A stretch of DNA of 64,000 nucleotides from Kangiella aquimarina DSM 16071 (GTDB lineage: Bacteria; Pseudomonadota; Gammaproteobacteria; Enterobacterales; Kangiellaceae). The notes under the pieces were generated by a model, which was not told the DNA's origin, ran no database searches, and worked only from the letters and a program-made list of their open reading frames with translations. Shown in pieces: positions 25,069-33,663 of the stretch. Position 1 is the stretch's first letter. Each line of letters begins with the position of its first letter. The DNA lies in assembly GCF_000374105.1 (NCBI RefSeq), contig NZ_KB893650.1, forward strand, positions 1,234,862-1,298,861. The letters are read 5' to 3'. The translations under genes and the position numbers were made by a program.

Positions 25069-26569
25069 GTCTGAAACGATGACAAAAAGGAAGTTGACTA
25101 CAGCTGTCAGAGGCGCCGTCATTTATGCCGCCATTGGTGGCTTATGGATTCTTTTTTCAGATAAAGCTTTAGAGTCGTTCACCAATGATGTTGATTACAT
25201 TACTGTAGCGCAAACCTATAAAGGTTGGTTCTATGTACTGGTCACATCAGTACTCCTATTTATCCTACTAAAAAGGGCTATAGAAAATACTGAACGATTA
25301 CTTTCACTGGACCCATTAACGCAGTTACCTCGGCATTATCAATTTACCCGCTTGCTCGATAGGCAGGTCAAAAATATCAGCAAAGAAAAAAAAGTCGTTC
25401 TGATTTATTTGGATCTCTGCAAGTTTTCACAGATCAATCAGGAGTTTGGTCATCGCAAAGGTGATGCGGTATTGCAAAAGTTAACCGGTGAATTATGGGA
25501 GTGTTTCCACGAAAATGGTGTGCTCGGTCGTTTAGGATCGGATCAGTTTGGCATTGCCATTAAGGTTAAAAATAACGATAGACTAATTGAGGAGCTACCA
25601 GATTTAATATTTCGCATGACCCAGAGGGTAGGCGTTGAATTAAAAATTCCACTGAAAGTTTGTCTAGGCTTAGCCATTGCACCCTTTGATGGAAAAGACA
25701 GCAAATCCCTGCTTTCTGCTGCCAGTATTGCATTGCATAACGCCAAGAAAATTGGTGATGATCAGTGCAGCTTCTTTAGCCATGAACTGTCTGAGATTGC
25801 TTTGCATCGGCAGCGGCTCATCACAGAGTTAAAAAGTACAGACGTCTTTCAACACTTTAAGACTGTGTACCAACCTCAGTTATCGATTAGTGATCAGAGT
25901 ATCACTGGCGTTGAGGTATTGATCCGTTGGATACATCCAGAATTAGGCTTTATTTCTCCAGAAGACTTTATTCCCATAGCCGAAGACATAGGAGCCATGC
26001 CCAATATATCCCGCTGGGTGATTACTAATGCAAAAAAAGAGTTGAATGAAACGAATTTAATTCCAGAGAAAATTAAGAGGGTATCGATTAATATTTCTGC
26101 GCGCGAATTGAATATAGAAGAGCAGGCCCAGAATTTGCATCAAGTATTTAAGGAAAACCTGGACTTCGCCAAGATTTGTCAGATTGAAATTACTGAAACG
26201 ACAGCTATTTATGATATTACAACCAGTCAGAAATTTATCGAGAGCTTAAAAGAATTAGGTTTGAAGTTCTCCATTGATGACTTCGGAACAGGCTTTACAT
26301 CATTATCCAACCTTAAGAACCTGCCAGTTGATGAGTTGAAAATTGACCGGTCGTTCATCGATAAGATTGAAACGGAAAATAACTCACAGATTATCGTGAA
26401 GTCAGTTATTGATTTGGCTGACAACTTTGGCATTAAGTCTATTGCTGAGGGTGTTGAAAATGAAAACCAACTCATCTTTTTAAAGAATTGTGGCTGTGAT
26501 GAGGCTCAGGGTTATTATTTTGCCAAGCCAATGGGTATTGAAGACCTAAAAAAGTTTATGGCTGCCTAG
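25055..26569 (+). CDS. membrane GGDEF/EAL protein with degenerate GGDEF
   Basis: 504 residues. Two membrane helices (about residues 20-40 and 55-75) flank a short periplasmic loop. The GGDEF domain (about 90-250) has RLGSDQF in place of RxGGDEF, so cyclase activity is unlikely. The EAL domain (about 260-500) has EVL for EAL, then INISAREL, EITETT, IDDFGTGFTSL, DELKIDRSF and AEGVEN, so the metal and substrate residues are retained and c-di-GMP hydrolysis is plausible. Relatives with an inactive GGDEF use it to sense GTP. It is coupled to the preceding membrane protein. Confidence 0.88.
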   Translation: MKDVKSETMTKRKLTTAVRGAVIYAAIGGLWILFSDKALESFTNDVDYITVAQTYKGWFYVLVTSVLLFILLKRAIENTERLLSLDPLTQLPRHYQFTRLLDRQVKNISKEKKVVLIYLDLCKFSQINQEFGHRKGDAVLQKLTGELWECFHENGVLGRLGSDQFGIAIKVKNNDRLIEELPDLIFRMTQRVGVELKIPLKVCLGLAIAPFDGKDSKSLLSAASIALHNAKKIGDDQCSFFSHELSEIALHRQRLITELKSTDVFQHFKTVYQPQLSISDQSITGVEVLIRWIHPELGFISPEDFIPIAEDIGAMPNISRWVITNAKKELNETNLIPEKIKRVSINISARELNIEEQAQNLHQVFKENLDFAKICQIEITETTAIYDITTSQKFIESLKELGLKFSIDDFGTGFTSLSNLKNLPVDELKIDRSFIDKIETENNSQIIVKSVIDLADNFGIKSIAEGVENENQLIFLKNCGCDEAQGYYFAKPMGIEDLKKFMAA

Positions 26570-26573
26570 TGTT

Positions 26574-27212
26574 TCATTTCTTAAGATTCCGCACATGTTG
26601 TTGGTTAGTTTTAAAGCCACACTCCAGTCTGTTGTCCTCAATCTGGCTCCTTACCTGATAAATCTGTTGCTCAGTTAACACAATCTCATTAAATCCCTGC
26701 AAATACTTTTTAAGACTTTGCTGTTTGATCACATTTTTGGGTAAGTCAGTTTTAAATGTAGCATCACCAGCAAACACAATCACTGAATGAAAAACATTGA
26801 AGGGAAGCTGAGTTAACTCTTTGAGTGTTTTGATGTGTTTGTAGTTTTGTCTAAGCGGATTTTGAAACTTGTTTTTATTCTTATAAATGACCTGCGTCCA
26901 ATAACTGCTCTTTTCTGAACCGAATATCCAGCCAGAGTAATTTTTGGTTTCTATCACAAAAACGCCGCACGCTGAAATTATGATATGGTCTATTTGGGTA
27001 GAGCCAGTTGGTGTTGGCAAAGTGACATCATGAAAAACAGTGTAGGAGTCTGGGTCTAACTGCAGAGTTACAGTTTTTACACGCCTTTCCCCAGCCCAGC
27101 CTTTAAAATAGGACGATTTAAAAAAGGCAATCAGTATAAATAGAGGGATAAGCCACCAAAGCTGCGAAAAGATTTGAGCAAACAGGTTTGTTAAAAAATC
27201 ATCTGCATACAT
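26574..27212 (-). CDS. NERD domain protein with membrane anchor
   Basis: 212 residues from the ATG at 27212, supported by AAGGATATTGTT upstream. One membrane helix (about residues 8-30) is followed by GWAGERRV and a NERD domain: LPTPTGSTQIDHIIISACGVFVIETKNYSGWIFG, which preserves the Asp and ExK residues of the restriction-endonuclease-like fold. NERD proteins are predicted nucleases; no substrate is known for stand-alone forms. Isolated between a c-di-GMP gene and nrdB, it is a possible defence or DNA-processing protein, but the context gives no proof. Confidence 0.8.
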   Translation of the reverse strand: MYADDFLTNLFAQIFSQLWWLIPLFILIAFFKSSYFKGWAGERRVKTVTLQLDPDSYTVFHDVTLPTPTGSTQIDHIIISACGVFVIETKNYSGWIFGSEKSSYWTQVIYKNKNKFQNPLRQNYKHIKTLKELTQLPFNVFHSVIVFAGDATFKTDLPKNVIKQQSLKKYLQGFNEIVLTEQQIYQVRSQIEDNRLECGFKTNQQHVRNLKK

Positions 27213-27230
27213 AACAATATCCTTATCAAT

Positions 27231-27262
27231 AAAAAAGCCTGACAATTGCTTGCCAGGCTCTT
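27231..27262 (-). terminator. minus-strand terminator between nrdB and the NERD gene
   Basis: Read on the minus strand, AGCCTG and CAGGCT form a stem followed by a six-T run. It lies downstream of nrdB and upstream of the NERD start and probably ends the nrdAB transcript. Confidence 0.75.
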
Positions 27263-27266
27263 GGAA

Positions 27267-27293
27267 GAGGAGTTAGACGTCTCTTAGCTCCTC
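27267..27293. repeat. inverted repeat downstream of nrdB
   Basis: GAGGAG and CTCCTC flank nearly complementary TTAGA/TCTTA around CGTC, giving an almost complete palindrome 5 nt from the terminator hairpin. Confidence 0.6.
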
Positions 27294-27311
27294 TGTTCCC
27301 CCAATCGATAT

Positions 27312-27339
27312 GGCTTTGAAAATCGTTTATTTTCAAGCC
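27312..27339. repeat. second inverted repeat downstream of nrdB
   Basis: GGCTTTGAAAAT pairs with ATTTTCAAGCC (one bulged T) around CGTTT. It forms, with the two neighbouring hairpins, a stack of three in the nrdB 3' region. Confidence 0.6.
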
Positions 27340-27396
27340 AATATCACTTTATATGACCAAATATCACCTTTCGTGGCACGTAACACTCAGGAGGTA

Positions 27397-28656
27397 TTAA
27401 TCCCAAGATAGGGCACCACCAGTTTGGTATTCAATCACACGAGTTTCGAAGAAGTTTTTCTCTTTCTTCAAGTCCATGATTTCGCTCATCCATGGGAATG
27501 GGTTGGATACATTCTTGAATTGAGCGGGTAGACCTAGCTGGGCAAGACGACGGTTACAGATGAACTGTAGGTATTCTTCCATCATGCCTGCATTCATGCC
27601 TAATACACCACGTGGCATTGTGTCGCGTGCGTATTCGATTTCAAGCTGAGTACCTTCAAGAATCATCTGAATGACTTCTTGCTTAAACTCTTCAGTCCAC
27701 AGGTGTGGGTTTTCGAGTTTGATCTGGTTGATGACGTCAACACCGAAGTTCAGGTGCATTGACTCATCACGCAAGATGTACTGGAACTGCTCAGCGACAC
27801 CGGTCATCTTGTTACGGCGACCCATAGACAGAATCTGAGTGAAGCCACAGTAGAAGAAGATACCTTCAGTCACACAATAGAAACCAATCAGATTGCGCAG
27901 CAACTCCTGATCGGACTCTGCTGTTCCTGTTTTGAAGGTAGGGTTAGAGATACCTTGCGTATGCTTGATACTCCAGGCCGCTTTTTTAGCGATACTTGGA
28001 ACTTCACGGTACATGTTGAATACTTCAGCTTCATCCATGCCCAATGACTCAACACAGTATTGGTAAGCGTGGGTATGAATCGCTTCTTCAAACGCCTGAC
28101 GCAAAATGTACTGACGACACTCTGGGTTGGTGATTAAGCGATAAATGGCAAGTACCAGATTGTTCGCAACTAATGAGTCAGCGGTTGAGAAATAACCCAA
28201 AGAGCGCATGACGATTTTACGCTCGTCATCGGTTAAGCCGTTTGGATCTTTCCAGGTCGCGACATCTTTAGTCATGTTAATTTCTTGTGGCATCCAGTGG
28301 TTGGCGCAGCCATCAAGGTATTTTTGCCATGCCCAGTCGTACTTGAATGGAACAAGCTGATTCAGGTCAGCACGGCAGTTGATCATTTTCTTGTCATCAA
28401 CTTCGATACGAGCCGCGCCCATTTCTAATTCTTCCAGACCAGGAGCAACATCAAGTTCTTCTAGTGCTGCCTGTGCCTTTGCAACATTGTCCAGCGCTTC
28501 TGGCTCTACATATTCTTCTTGTGTCGCTTTTGGCTCAGCGGCAACCTGTGGAGCTGGTTGCTCTTGCTTCTCTTCGACTACGGGAGCAGGAGCAGGTTGT
28601 GCTTTTTTCGGCGCTTCGGCCTTTTCCTCTTTTTCGTACTCATCCCAGTTGAACAT
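27397..28656 (-). CDS. nrdB: class Ia ribonucleotide reductase, beta subunit
   Basis: 419 residues. The first 75 or so are an acidic, Pro/Ala/Glu-rich extension. The catalytic part resembles the Pseudomonas NrdB group: [42 protein letters not shown] and [10 protein letters not shown] supply Glu and His ligands of the diiron site, and the C-terminus ALSWD docks on NrdA. It forms the radical cofactor that activates NrdA for dNTP synthesis. Transcribed after nrdA with a hairpin in between, so its level may be lower than or tuned against nrdA. Confidence 0.95.
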   Translation of the reverse strand: MFNWDEYEKEEKAEAPKKAQPAPAPVVEEKQEQPAPQVAAEPKATQEEYVEPEALDNVAKAQAALEELDVAPGLEELEMGAARIEVDDKKMINCRADLNQLVPFKYDWAWQKYLDGCANHWMPQEINMTKDVATWKDPNGLTDDERKIVMRSLGYFSTADSLVANNLVLAIYRLITNPECRQYILRQAFEEAIHTHAYQYCVESLGMDEAEVFNMYREVPSIAKKAAWSIKHTQGISNPTFKTGTAESDQELLRNLIGFYCVTEGIFFYCGFTQILSMGRRNKMTGVAEQFQYILRDESMHLNFGVDVINQIKLENPHLWTEEFKQEVIQMILEGTQLEIEYARDTMPRGVLGMNAGMMEEYLQFICNRRLAQLGLPAQFKNVSNPFPWMSEIMDLKKEKNFFETRVIEYQTGGALSWD

Positions 28657-28787
28657 GTTTACCTCTCTTAAATTTTGTTGAGCTTTTCACCATTCGATTT
28701 ATTTTCGGTGAAAAAAGGGGCGAACTTTCGTTGCGACCCCATTCCGTTGTCGTCACTTCTCTTTTTAGTTATTCACTAAAGCGAAAA

Positions 28788-28807
28788 GCTTGCCATTATT
28801 GGCAAGC
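28788..28807 (-). terminator. hairpin spanning the nrdA stop codon
   Basis: GCTTGCC and GGCAAGC pair around a 6-nt loop that contains the nrdA stop; on the minus strand a short T-rich run follows. A partial terminator or an mRNA-stabilising 3' hairpin between nrdA and nrdB is possible. Confidence 0.55.
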
Positions 28808-31672
28808 CTCGCAATCTGGGTCATCAATGGAGCAGGCTTTTGGTGCGGCAGAGCCAACTGGTGCTGGACCAGAGGATACTGCGTTAAGCTTGCCATCACT
28901 GATGGTTGATTTCTCGGTGCTGGTTGCGCCCAATGAACGCAAGTAGTAAGTGGTTTTCAAGCCGCGGAACCAAGCCATGCGATACACCATATCCAGTTTC
29001 TTACCGGAAGGTTCACTCATGTAAAGGTTAAGTGACTGTGCCTGGTCGATCCATTTTTGACGACGACTGGCAGCTTCCACTAACCATTTTGGTTCTACTT
29101 CAAAGGCAGTTGAGAACAACTCTTTGACATCACTTGGGATACGGTCAATGTGCTGCAAGCTACCTTCGTAGTATTTCAGGTCATTAACCATAACTGTATC
29201 CCACAACTTACGAGCCTTAAGCTCTTTCACCATGTATGGGTTAACCACTGTGAACTCACCTGACAGGTTAGACTTCACATACAGGTTCTGGTAAGTCGGT
29301 TCAATAGACTGTGAGACACCCGTGATATTGGAAATGGTGGCTGTTGGTGCAATTGCCATCACGTTTGAGTTACGCATACCAACTGTCTTTACACGCTCAC
29401 GTAAAGTATCCCAGTCCATGGTTGAGCTGGTGTCGACTTCGATGAACTCAGAGCCACGCTCTTCAACCAGTTTCTGAATTGAATCGATTGGTAGAATGCC
29501 TTGCGACCACAATGAGCCAGCAAAGGTCTCATAAGAGCCGCGCTCTTCTGCAAGGTCAGTCGAAGCCTGAATCGCATAGTAGGAAATCGCTTCCATAGCG
29601 TTATCAGCAAACTCAACCGCTGCATCAGAAGTGTAAGGAATGTTCTGCAAATACAATGCATCCTGGAAACCCATCAAGCCTAGGCCCACTGGACGGTGAC
29701 GCATATTTGATTTACGCGCAGTTTCTACAGGGTAGAAGTTAATATCGATAACGTTATCCAGCATGCGAACTGCTGTCTTAACTGTTTTCTCTACTCGCTC
29801 GATGTCCAGCTTGCCGTCTTTCATATGCTTCGGCAGGTTAACTGAACCAAGATTACATACCGCAATCTCTTCACCGGCTTTGGTGTTAAGAGTGATTTCA
29901 GTACAAAGGTTCGAGCTGTGTACTACGCCTGCGTGCTGCTGTGGCGAACGGATGTTACATGGGTCTTTGAACGTGATCCATGGGTGACCGGTTTCGAACA
30001 GCATCGAGAGCATTTTACGCCACAAGTCTTTAGCCTGAAGAGTCTTAGCTGTTTTCAGCTTGCCGTATTTGGCCATTTCTTCATAGTACTCGTAACGCTC
30101 TTCAAATTCTTTACCGTACAGATCGTGTAGATCAGGTACTTCGTTTGGACTAAATAGCGTCCACTCGCCATCGGTGCTAACGCGCTTCAGGAATAAGTCT
30201 GGCACCCAGTTGGCTGAGTTCATGTCGTGCGTACGACGACGGTCATCACCGGTGTTCTTACGAAGCTCAAGGAATTCCTCGATATCAATGTGCCAGGTTT
30301 CAAGGTAAGCACAGACAGCACCTTTACGCTTACCGCCTTGATTCACGGCCACTGCAGTATCGTTGGCCACTTTAAGGAAGGGCACAACACCTTGTGATTT
30401 ACCGTTGGTACCTTTGATGTATGCACCAAGACCACGAACTGGAGTCCAGTCATTACCTAAACCACCGGCAAATTTCGACAATAGGGCGTTATCTTTAATC
30501 GCGCCATAGATACCGTCGAGGTCATCAGGAACATTGGTCAGATAACAGCTGGAAAGCTGCGGACGTAATGTACCTGAGTTAAATAGAGTAGGGGTTGAGC
30601 TCATGTAGTGGAATGTTGACAACACATCATAGAACTCAATGGCACGCGCTTCGCGATCGTCTTCATTGATAGCAAGACCCATAGCGACACGCATCCAGAA
30701 TACCTGAGGCAACTCGATACGGACTTCATCTTTATGGATAAAGTAGCGATCAAATAGCGTCTGAATGCCCAGGTAAGTGAACAGCATATCACGCTCAGGT
30801 TTGATGGCGTTTGCCAGCTTCTCAATATCAAAGCTCAGAAGCTCAGGGCTTAAAAGTTCGTTTTCAACACCAACACTTAGGTAGGCTTTGAAGGCTTCAG
30901 GGTAGATAGCCGTCATTTCGCTTTGGGTTGCGCGTTTGGCAACGCCTAGCTCTCTTAGAGCCTCAGAGCGAATGCTGTCCAATAATAGACGAGCGGTAAC
31001 GTAACTGTAGTTTGGCTCTTGCTCAATCATGGTACGAGCAGTCATCACCAACGCTTGGTAAACGTCTTTAATCGCAACACCATCGTATAGATTACGCATG
31101 GTGTCTTTAAGAATTTGGTCTGGAGTAACGTCAGACAGGTCTTTACAGGCTTCAACCACAACCGTATGCAGGCGCTCAACATCTAACGGACGTTTACTAC
31201 CGTCTTCAACGGTAACCATTACCTGGTTGTCGCCAACAATGGCATCCAATTTGGCTGAATCACGAGCAGCACGCTCACGAGCACGCTCTTCACGGTATAA
31301 CACGTATGAACGGGCAACTTTTTGCTCGCCATTACGCATTAAGGCCAGCTCAACCTGATCCTGAATGTCTTCGATGTGGATGATACCGCCACCTGGCATT
31401 CTGCGTTTGAACGCTTCGGTGATTTGTTTGGTTAATTGGCGCACCGTTTCATGCACACGGCTAGATGCTGCTGCCGCACCACCTTCAACCGCAAGAAACG
31501 CCTTGGTCATGGCAACTTCGATCTTGCTGTCGTCATAAGGCGTCACCTTTCCATTGCGGCGGATAACACGAATTTCACCCGGTTTAGTGGCTTCAATTTC
31601 GTGGCTGGATGGTGTGTTTGTTTTTGGGGTTTTGGCAGCTGATTGTTCAGGTTTGCTGACTTCGGTTTCCAT
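28796..31672 (-). CDS. nrdA: class Ia ribonucleotide reductase, alpha subunit, with two ATP-cones
   Basis: 958 residues, longer than E. coli NrdA (761) because two ATP-cone modules stand at the N-terminus: about residues 33-130 (RVIRRNGKVTPYDDSKIEVAMTKA) and about 148-245 (VEDGSKRPLDVERLHTVV). The catalytic barrel carries the SSCYLTN cysteine, NLCTEI, and the C-terminal CEACQ tail that reduces the active-site disulfide. Dual ATP-cones are known in Pseudomonas aeruginosa NrdA, where only the first binds nucleotide. The promoter region has NrdR-like boxes and a DnaA box. Confidence 0.95.
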   Translation of the reverse strand: METEVSKPEQSAAKTPKTNTPSSHEIEATKPGEIRVIRRNGKVTPYDDSKIEVAMTKAFLAVEGGAAAASSRVHETVRQLTKQITEAFKRRMPGGGIIHIEDIQDQVELALMRNGEQKVARSYVLYREERARERAARDSAKLDAIVGDNQVMVTVEDGSKRPLDVERLHTVVVEACKDLSDVTPDQILKDTMRNLYDGVAIKDVYQALVMTARTMIEQEPNYSYVTARLLLDSIRSEALRELGVAKRATQSEMTAIYPEAFKAYLSVGVENELLSPELLSFDIEKLANAIKPERDMLFTYLGIQTLFDRYFIHKDEVRIELPQVFWMRVAMGLAINEDDREARAIEFYDVLSTFHYMSSTPTLFNSGTLRPQLSSCYLTNVPDDLDGIYGAIKDNALLSKFAGGLGNDWTPVRGLGAYIKGTNGKSQGVVPFLKVANDTAVAVNQGGKRKGAVCAYLETWHIDIEEFLELRKNTGDDRRRTHDMNSANWVPDLFLKRVSTDGEWTLFSPNEVPDLHDLYGKEFEERYEYYEEMAKYGKLKTAKTLQAKDLWRKMLSMLFETGHPWITFKDPCNIRSPQQHAGVVHSSNLCTEITLNTKAGEEIAVCNLGSVNLPKHMKDGKLDIERVEKTVKTAVRMLDNVIDINFYPVETARKSNMRHRPVGLGLMGFQDALYLQNIPYTSDAAVEFADNAMEAISYYAIQASTDLAEERGSYETFAGSLWSQGILPIDSIQKLVEERGSEFIEVDTSSTMDWDTLRERVKTVGMRNSNVMAIAPTATISNITGVSQSIEPTYQNLYVKSNLSGEFTVVNPYMVKELKARKLWDTVMVNDLKYYEGSLQHIDRIPSDVKELFSTAFEVEPKWLVEAASRRQKWIDQAQSLNLYMSEPSGKKLDMVYRMAWFRGLKTTYYLRSLGATSTEKSTISDGKLNAVSSGPAPVGSAAPKACSIDDPDCEACQ

Positions 31673-31775
31673 TATTCCTCCACAGACCTCTTTGCATTAT
31701 TTGTCGGTTGGCTGTTTTTTGTTCATTATTTGACTGAGATTACAGAGAATCAACAAGTTAGACGATCTTCTTGAT

Positions 31776-31791
31776 TCACTATATATAGTTA
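31776..31791 (-). promoter_or_regulatory. NrdR box 1 candidate
   Basis: A palindromic ACTATATATAGT core, matching the NrdR consensus acaCwAtATaTwGtgt. It lies downstream of the predicted -10, about 105 nt upstream of the nrdA ATG. Confidence 0.7.
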
Positions 31792-31805
31792 GTTGCTCTC
31801 GCAAT

Positions 31806-31821
31806 GGATACAAGATAGTGC
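31806..31821 (-). promoter_or_regulatory. NrdR box 2 candidate
   Basis: A less perfect ACTATCTTGTAT (minus-strand reading), 30 nt (about three helical turns) from box 1, the spacing typical of NrdR site pairs. It overlaps the predicted -10 hexamer. Confidence 0.6.
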
Positions 31822-31840
31822 GTTTTTTGCCGCTTGGCAA
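31812..31840 (-). promoter_or_regulatory. nrdA promoter candidate
   Basis: Minus strand TTGCCA, 17 nt, TATCTT. The -10 lies inside NrdR box 2, consistent with repression by NrdR-ATP/dATP. Confidence 0.55.
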
Positions 31841-31862
31841 GAGCATATCTTGGGGAATTTTC

Positions 31863-31871
31863 TGTGGATAA
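31863..31871 (+). promoter_or_regulatory. DnaA box upstream of the nrdA promoter
   Basis: TGTGGATAA is the exact reverse complement of the strong DnaA box TTATCCACA. It is about 23 nt upstream of the predicted -35. E. coli nrdAB is also controlled by DnaA. A single 9-mer can occur by chance, but position favours function. The remaining 31880-31978 stretch is AT-rich with nothing else recognisable. Confidence 0.5.
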
Positions 31872-31978
31872 ATTGTTAAGAAATAGTGGGTAACTCGGGA
31901 AGCCTTATGGGGCTTGGGCTTGCGCTAGGTCAAGCGTTTTAAGTCATATTTGCATTTTTTTAAAATTGGTTAAAAATT

Positions 31979-33049
31979 TTACAAAGAAATGTGATCTGGA
32001 TACACGATCAAGTGCTTCACATCCAGGTCGAACCCTATATCTTGTGATAATGGATAATCGTGATGACTAGGGAAAATGGCCTTTAATTGCTCATTATTAG
32101 ACAATTCCAGCTCATATTCGATGATCGCGCCTTTAAACACCTTATGTGTCACCTTGCCGCGCAGAGGAGAGTTCATATTAGGTTTAACGTCGTCGGGTCG
32201 CATTAGCACCAGCACGCTATCATTGGGGGTGAAGGTTTTGCCATTGGCAATGGTGAAATTACCCAACACTGTATTGACGTGCTGGCGGTCAGTAATGGTT
32301 CCTGCAATGAAATGGCCTTCGCCAATAAAAGAGGCAATCTGGGCATCTACCGGTTTATGGTAGAGGTTGTAGGGAGTGTCCCACTGCAGTAATTTGCCTT
32401 GGTGCATTACGCCAATATAGTCTGCCATGGCAAATGCTTCCTGTTGATCATGGGTGACCAGCAGGCTGGCAATGTTCTGCGCTTTAAGCAATTCCTTTAA
32501 CTCTCGCGCCAGCGAGCGACGCAAATGAGTGTCTAGGCTGGAGAAAGGTTCATCCAGCAGGATCAATTCAGGACGCGGTGCAATGCTGCGTGCCAGCGCG
32601 ACGCGTTGTTGCTGGCCGCCTGATAATTGATGCGGATAACGCTTTTCCATTGCCTCCAGACCAACCAGTTCAAGGCACTCTTGTACTCGTTCGCGACGCT
32701 CTTTACGTGGCAGGTGGCGCAAACCAAAGGCCACATTGTCGAAAATATTGAGGTGCGGGAATAGGGCGTGATCCTGGAAAACCAGTCCCAGATGACGTTT
32801 TTCCGGAGGCAGAGTGAAGTCTGGCTTGGAGCAGAAGCGGCCGTGAATACTGATGAAACCTTCATAAATAGGCTCAAGCCCAGCAATCGCACGCAATAAG
32901 GTTGTCTTACCGCAGCCACTGGGTCCAAGCAGGCAGGCACTGTCGCCAGCTTTTAATTTGAAATCAATGTGATTAACAATAATCTGATCGCCGTGGCGAC
33001 ACTGAACATCGTTCAGTTGCAGGATAGGGTGGTCGCTAAATTCGCTCAT
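31979..33049 (-). CDS. FbpC-like iron(III)-type ABC transporter ATPase
   Basis: 356 residues. Walker [13 protein letters not shown]-loop [10 protein letters not shown], signature [14 protein letters not shown], Walker [13 protein letters not shown] and switch [15 protein letters not shown] are intact; a C-terminal TOBE-type OB fold (about residues 240-356) marks the MalK/PotA/FbpC subclass. The [12 protein letters not shown] and MRPDDVKPN segments are closest to the Fe3+ FbpC type. No periplasmic binding protein or permease is adjacent, so its partners lie elsewhere. A Fur box candidate 43 nt upstream supports an iron role, but substrate is not proven. Confidence 0.82.
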   Translation of the reverse strand: MSEFSDHPILQLNDVQCRHGDQIIVNHIDFKLKAGDSACLLGPSGCGKTTLLRAIAGLEPIYEGFISIHGRFCSKPDFTLPPEKRHLGLVFQDHALFPHLNIFDNVAFGLRHLPRKERRERVQECLELVGLEAMEKRYPHQLSGGQQQRVALARSIAPRPELILLDEPFSSLDTHLRRSLARELKELLKAQNIASLLVTHDQQEAFAMADYIGVMHQGKLLQWDTPYNLYHKPVDAQIASFIGEGHFIAGTITDRQHVNTVLGNFTIANGKTFTPNDSVLVLMRPDDVKPNMNSPLRGKVTHKVFKGAIIEYELELSNNEQLKAIFPSHHDYPLSQDIGFDLDVKHLIVYPDHISL

Positions 33050-33091
33050 AAAGGTGCGTTTTCTGCCCGTAAAATCTGAAATCGGATTCTA

Positions 33092-33110
33092 ATTGAAACT
33101 AATTCTCATT
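33092..33110 (-). promoter_or_regulatory. Fur box candidate before the FbpC-like gene
   Basis: On the minus strand AATGAGAATTAGTTTCAAT matches 15 of 19 consensus positions of the site family seen in this window, about 43-61 nt upstream of the start. Confidence 0.6.
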
Positions 33111-33261
33111 TAGTAACGCATTGTAGCGACAAGAATTCTGCTTGCATAGATGCAGATCAAGATTTCTTGCGATTAACGGTGCTCATCGCCCTTGAAAAGC
33201 GTTATAATCGCCGCCATCTGATATCGGGCAGGGCGCCTAATTAACAAATTTGAGGTCATAC

Positions 33262-33591
33262 ATGAGCGACACTATTGAGCAAATCAAACAACAGATTGCA
33301 GACAACAAAGTTTTAATTTACATGAAAGGTTCACCGAAACTGCCAATGTGTGGTTTCTCTGCTCAGGCCGTTCAGGCATTGATGCAGTGTGGACATGAGT
33401 TTGCTTATGTGGACATCCTACAAAACCCAGACATTCGTGCTGAGCTTCCAAAATACGCTAATTGGCCAACATTCCCACAGCTATGGGTTGATGGTGAATT
33501 GATTGGCGGCTGTGACATCATTCTGGAAATGTTCCAGCAGGGCGAGCTTCAAGAAGTCTTGAACGAGTCTTATGGTAAGCAACCTGAGTAA
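33262..33591 (+). CDS. grxD: monothiol glutaredoxin, Grx4/GrxD family
   Basis: 109 residues from the ATG at 33262, with GAGG a suitable distance upstream (a TTG at 33250 is less likely). MCGFS (Cys30) is the signature active site of class II monothiol glutaredoxins, and TFPQLWVDGELIGGCDI is the glutathione-binding region. GrxD homodimers or GrxD-BolA complexes bind and deliver [2Fe-2S] clusters in the cytoplasm. A TATAAT-like -10 lies near 33202, and a strong terminator follows. The iron-type ABC ATPase is divergently transcribed. Confidence 0.95.
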   Translation: MSDTIEQIKQQIADNKVLIYMKGSPKLPMCGFSAQAVQALMQCGHEFAYVDILQNPDIRAELPKYANWPTFPQLWVDGELIGGCDIILEMFQQGELQEVLNESYGKQPE

Positions 33592-33623
33592 AACGACGTT
33601 TTACGTAAACAGCTTATATGATT

Positions 33624-33650
33624 AAATGCCGCTATATGCGGCATTTTTTA
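33624..33650 (+). terminator. rho-independent terminator of grxD
   Basis: AAATGCCGC and GCGGCATTTTTT pair around TATAT, with a T-run, 33 nt after the stop and 14 nt before the next gene. Confidence 0.9.
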
Positions 33651-33663
33651 TGGAAGGACGAAC

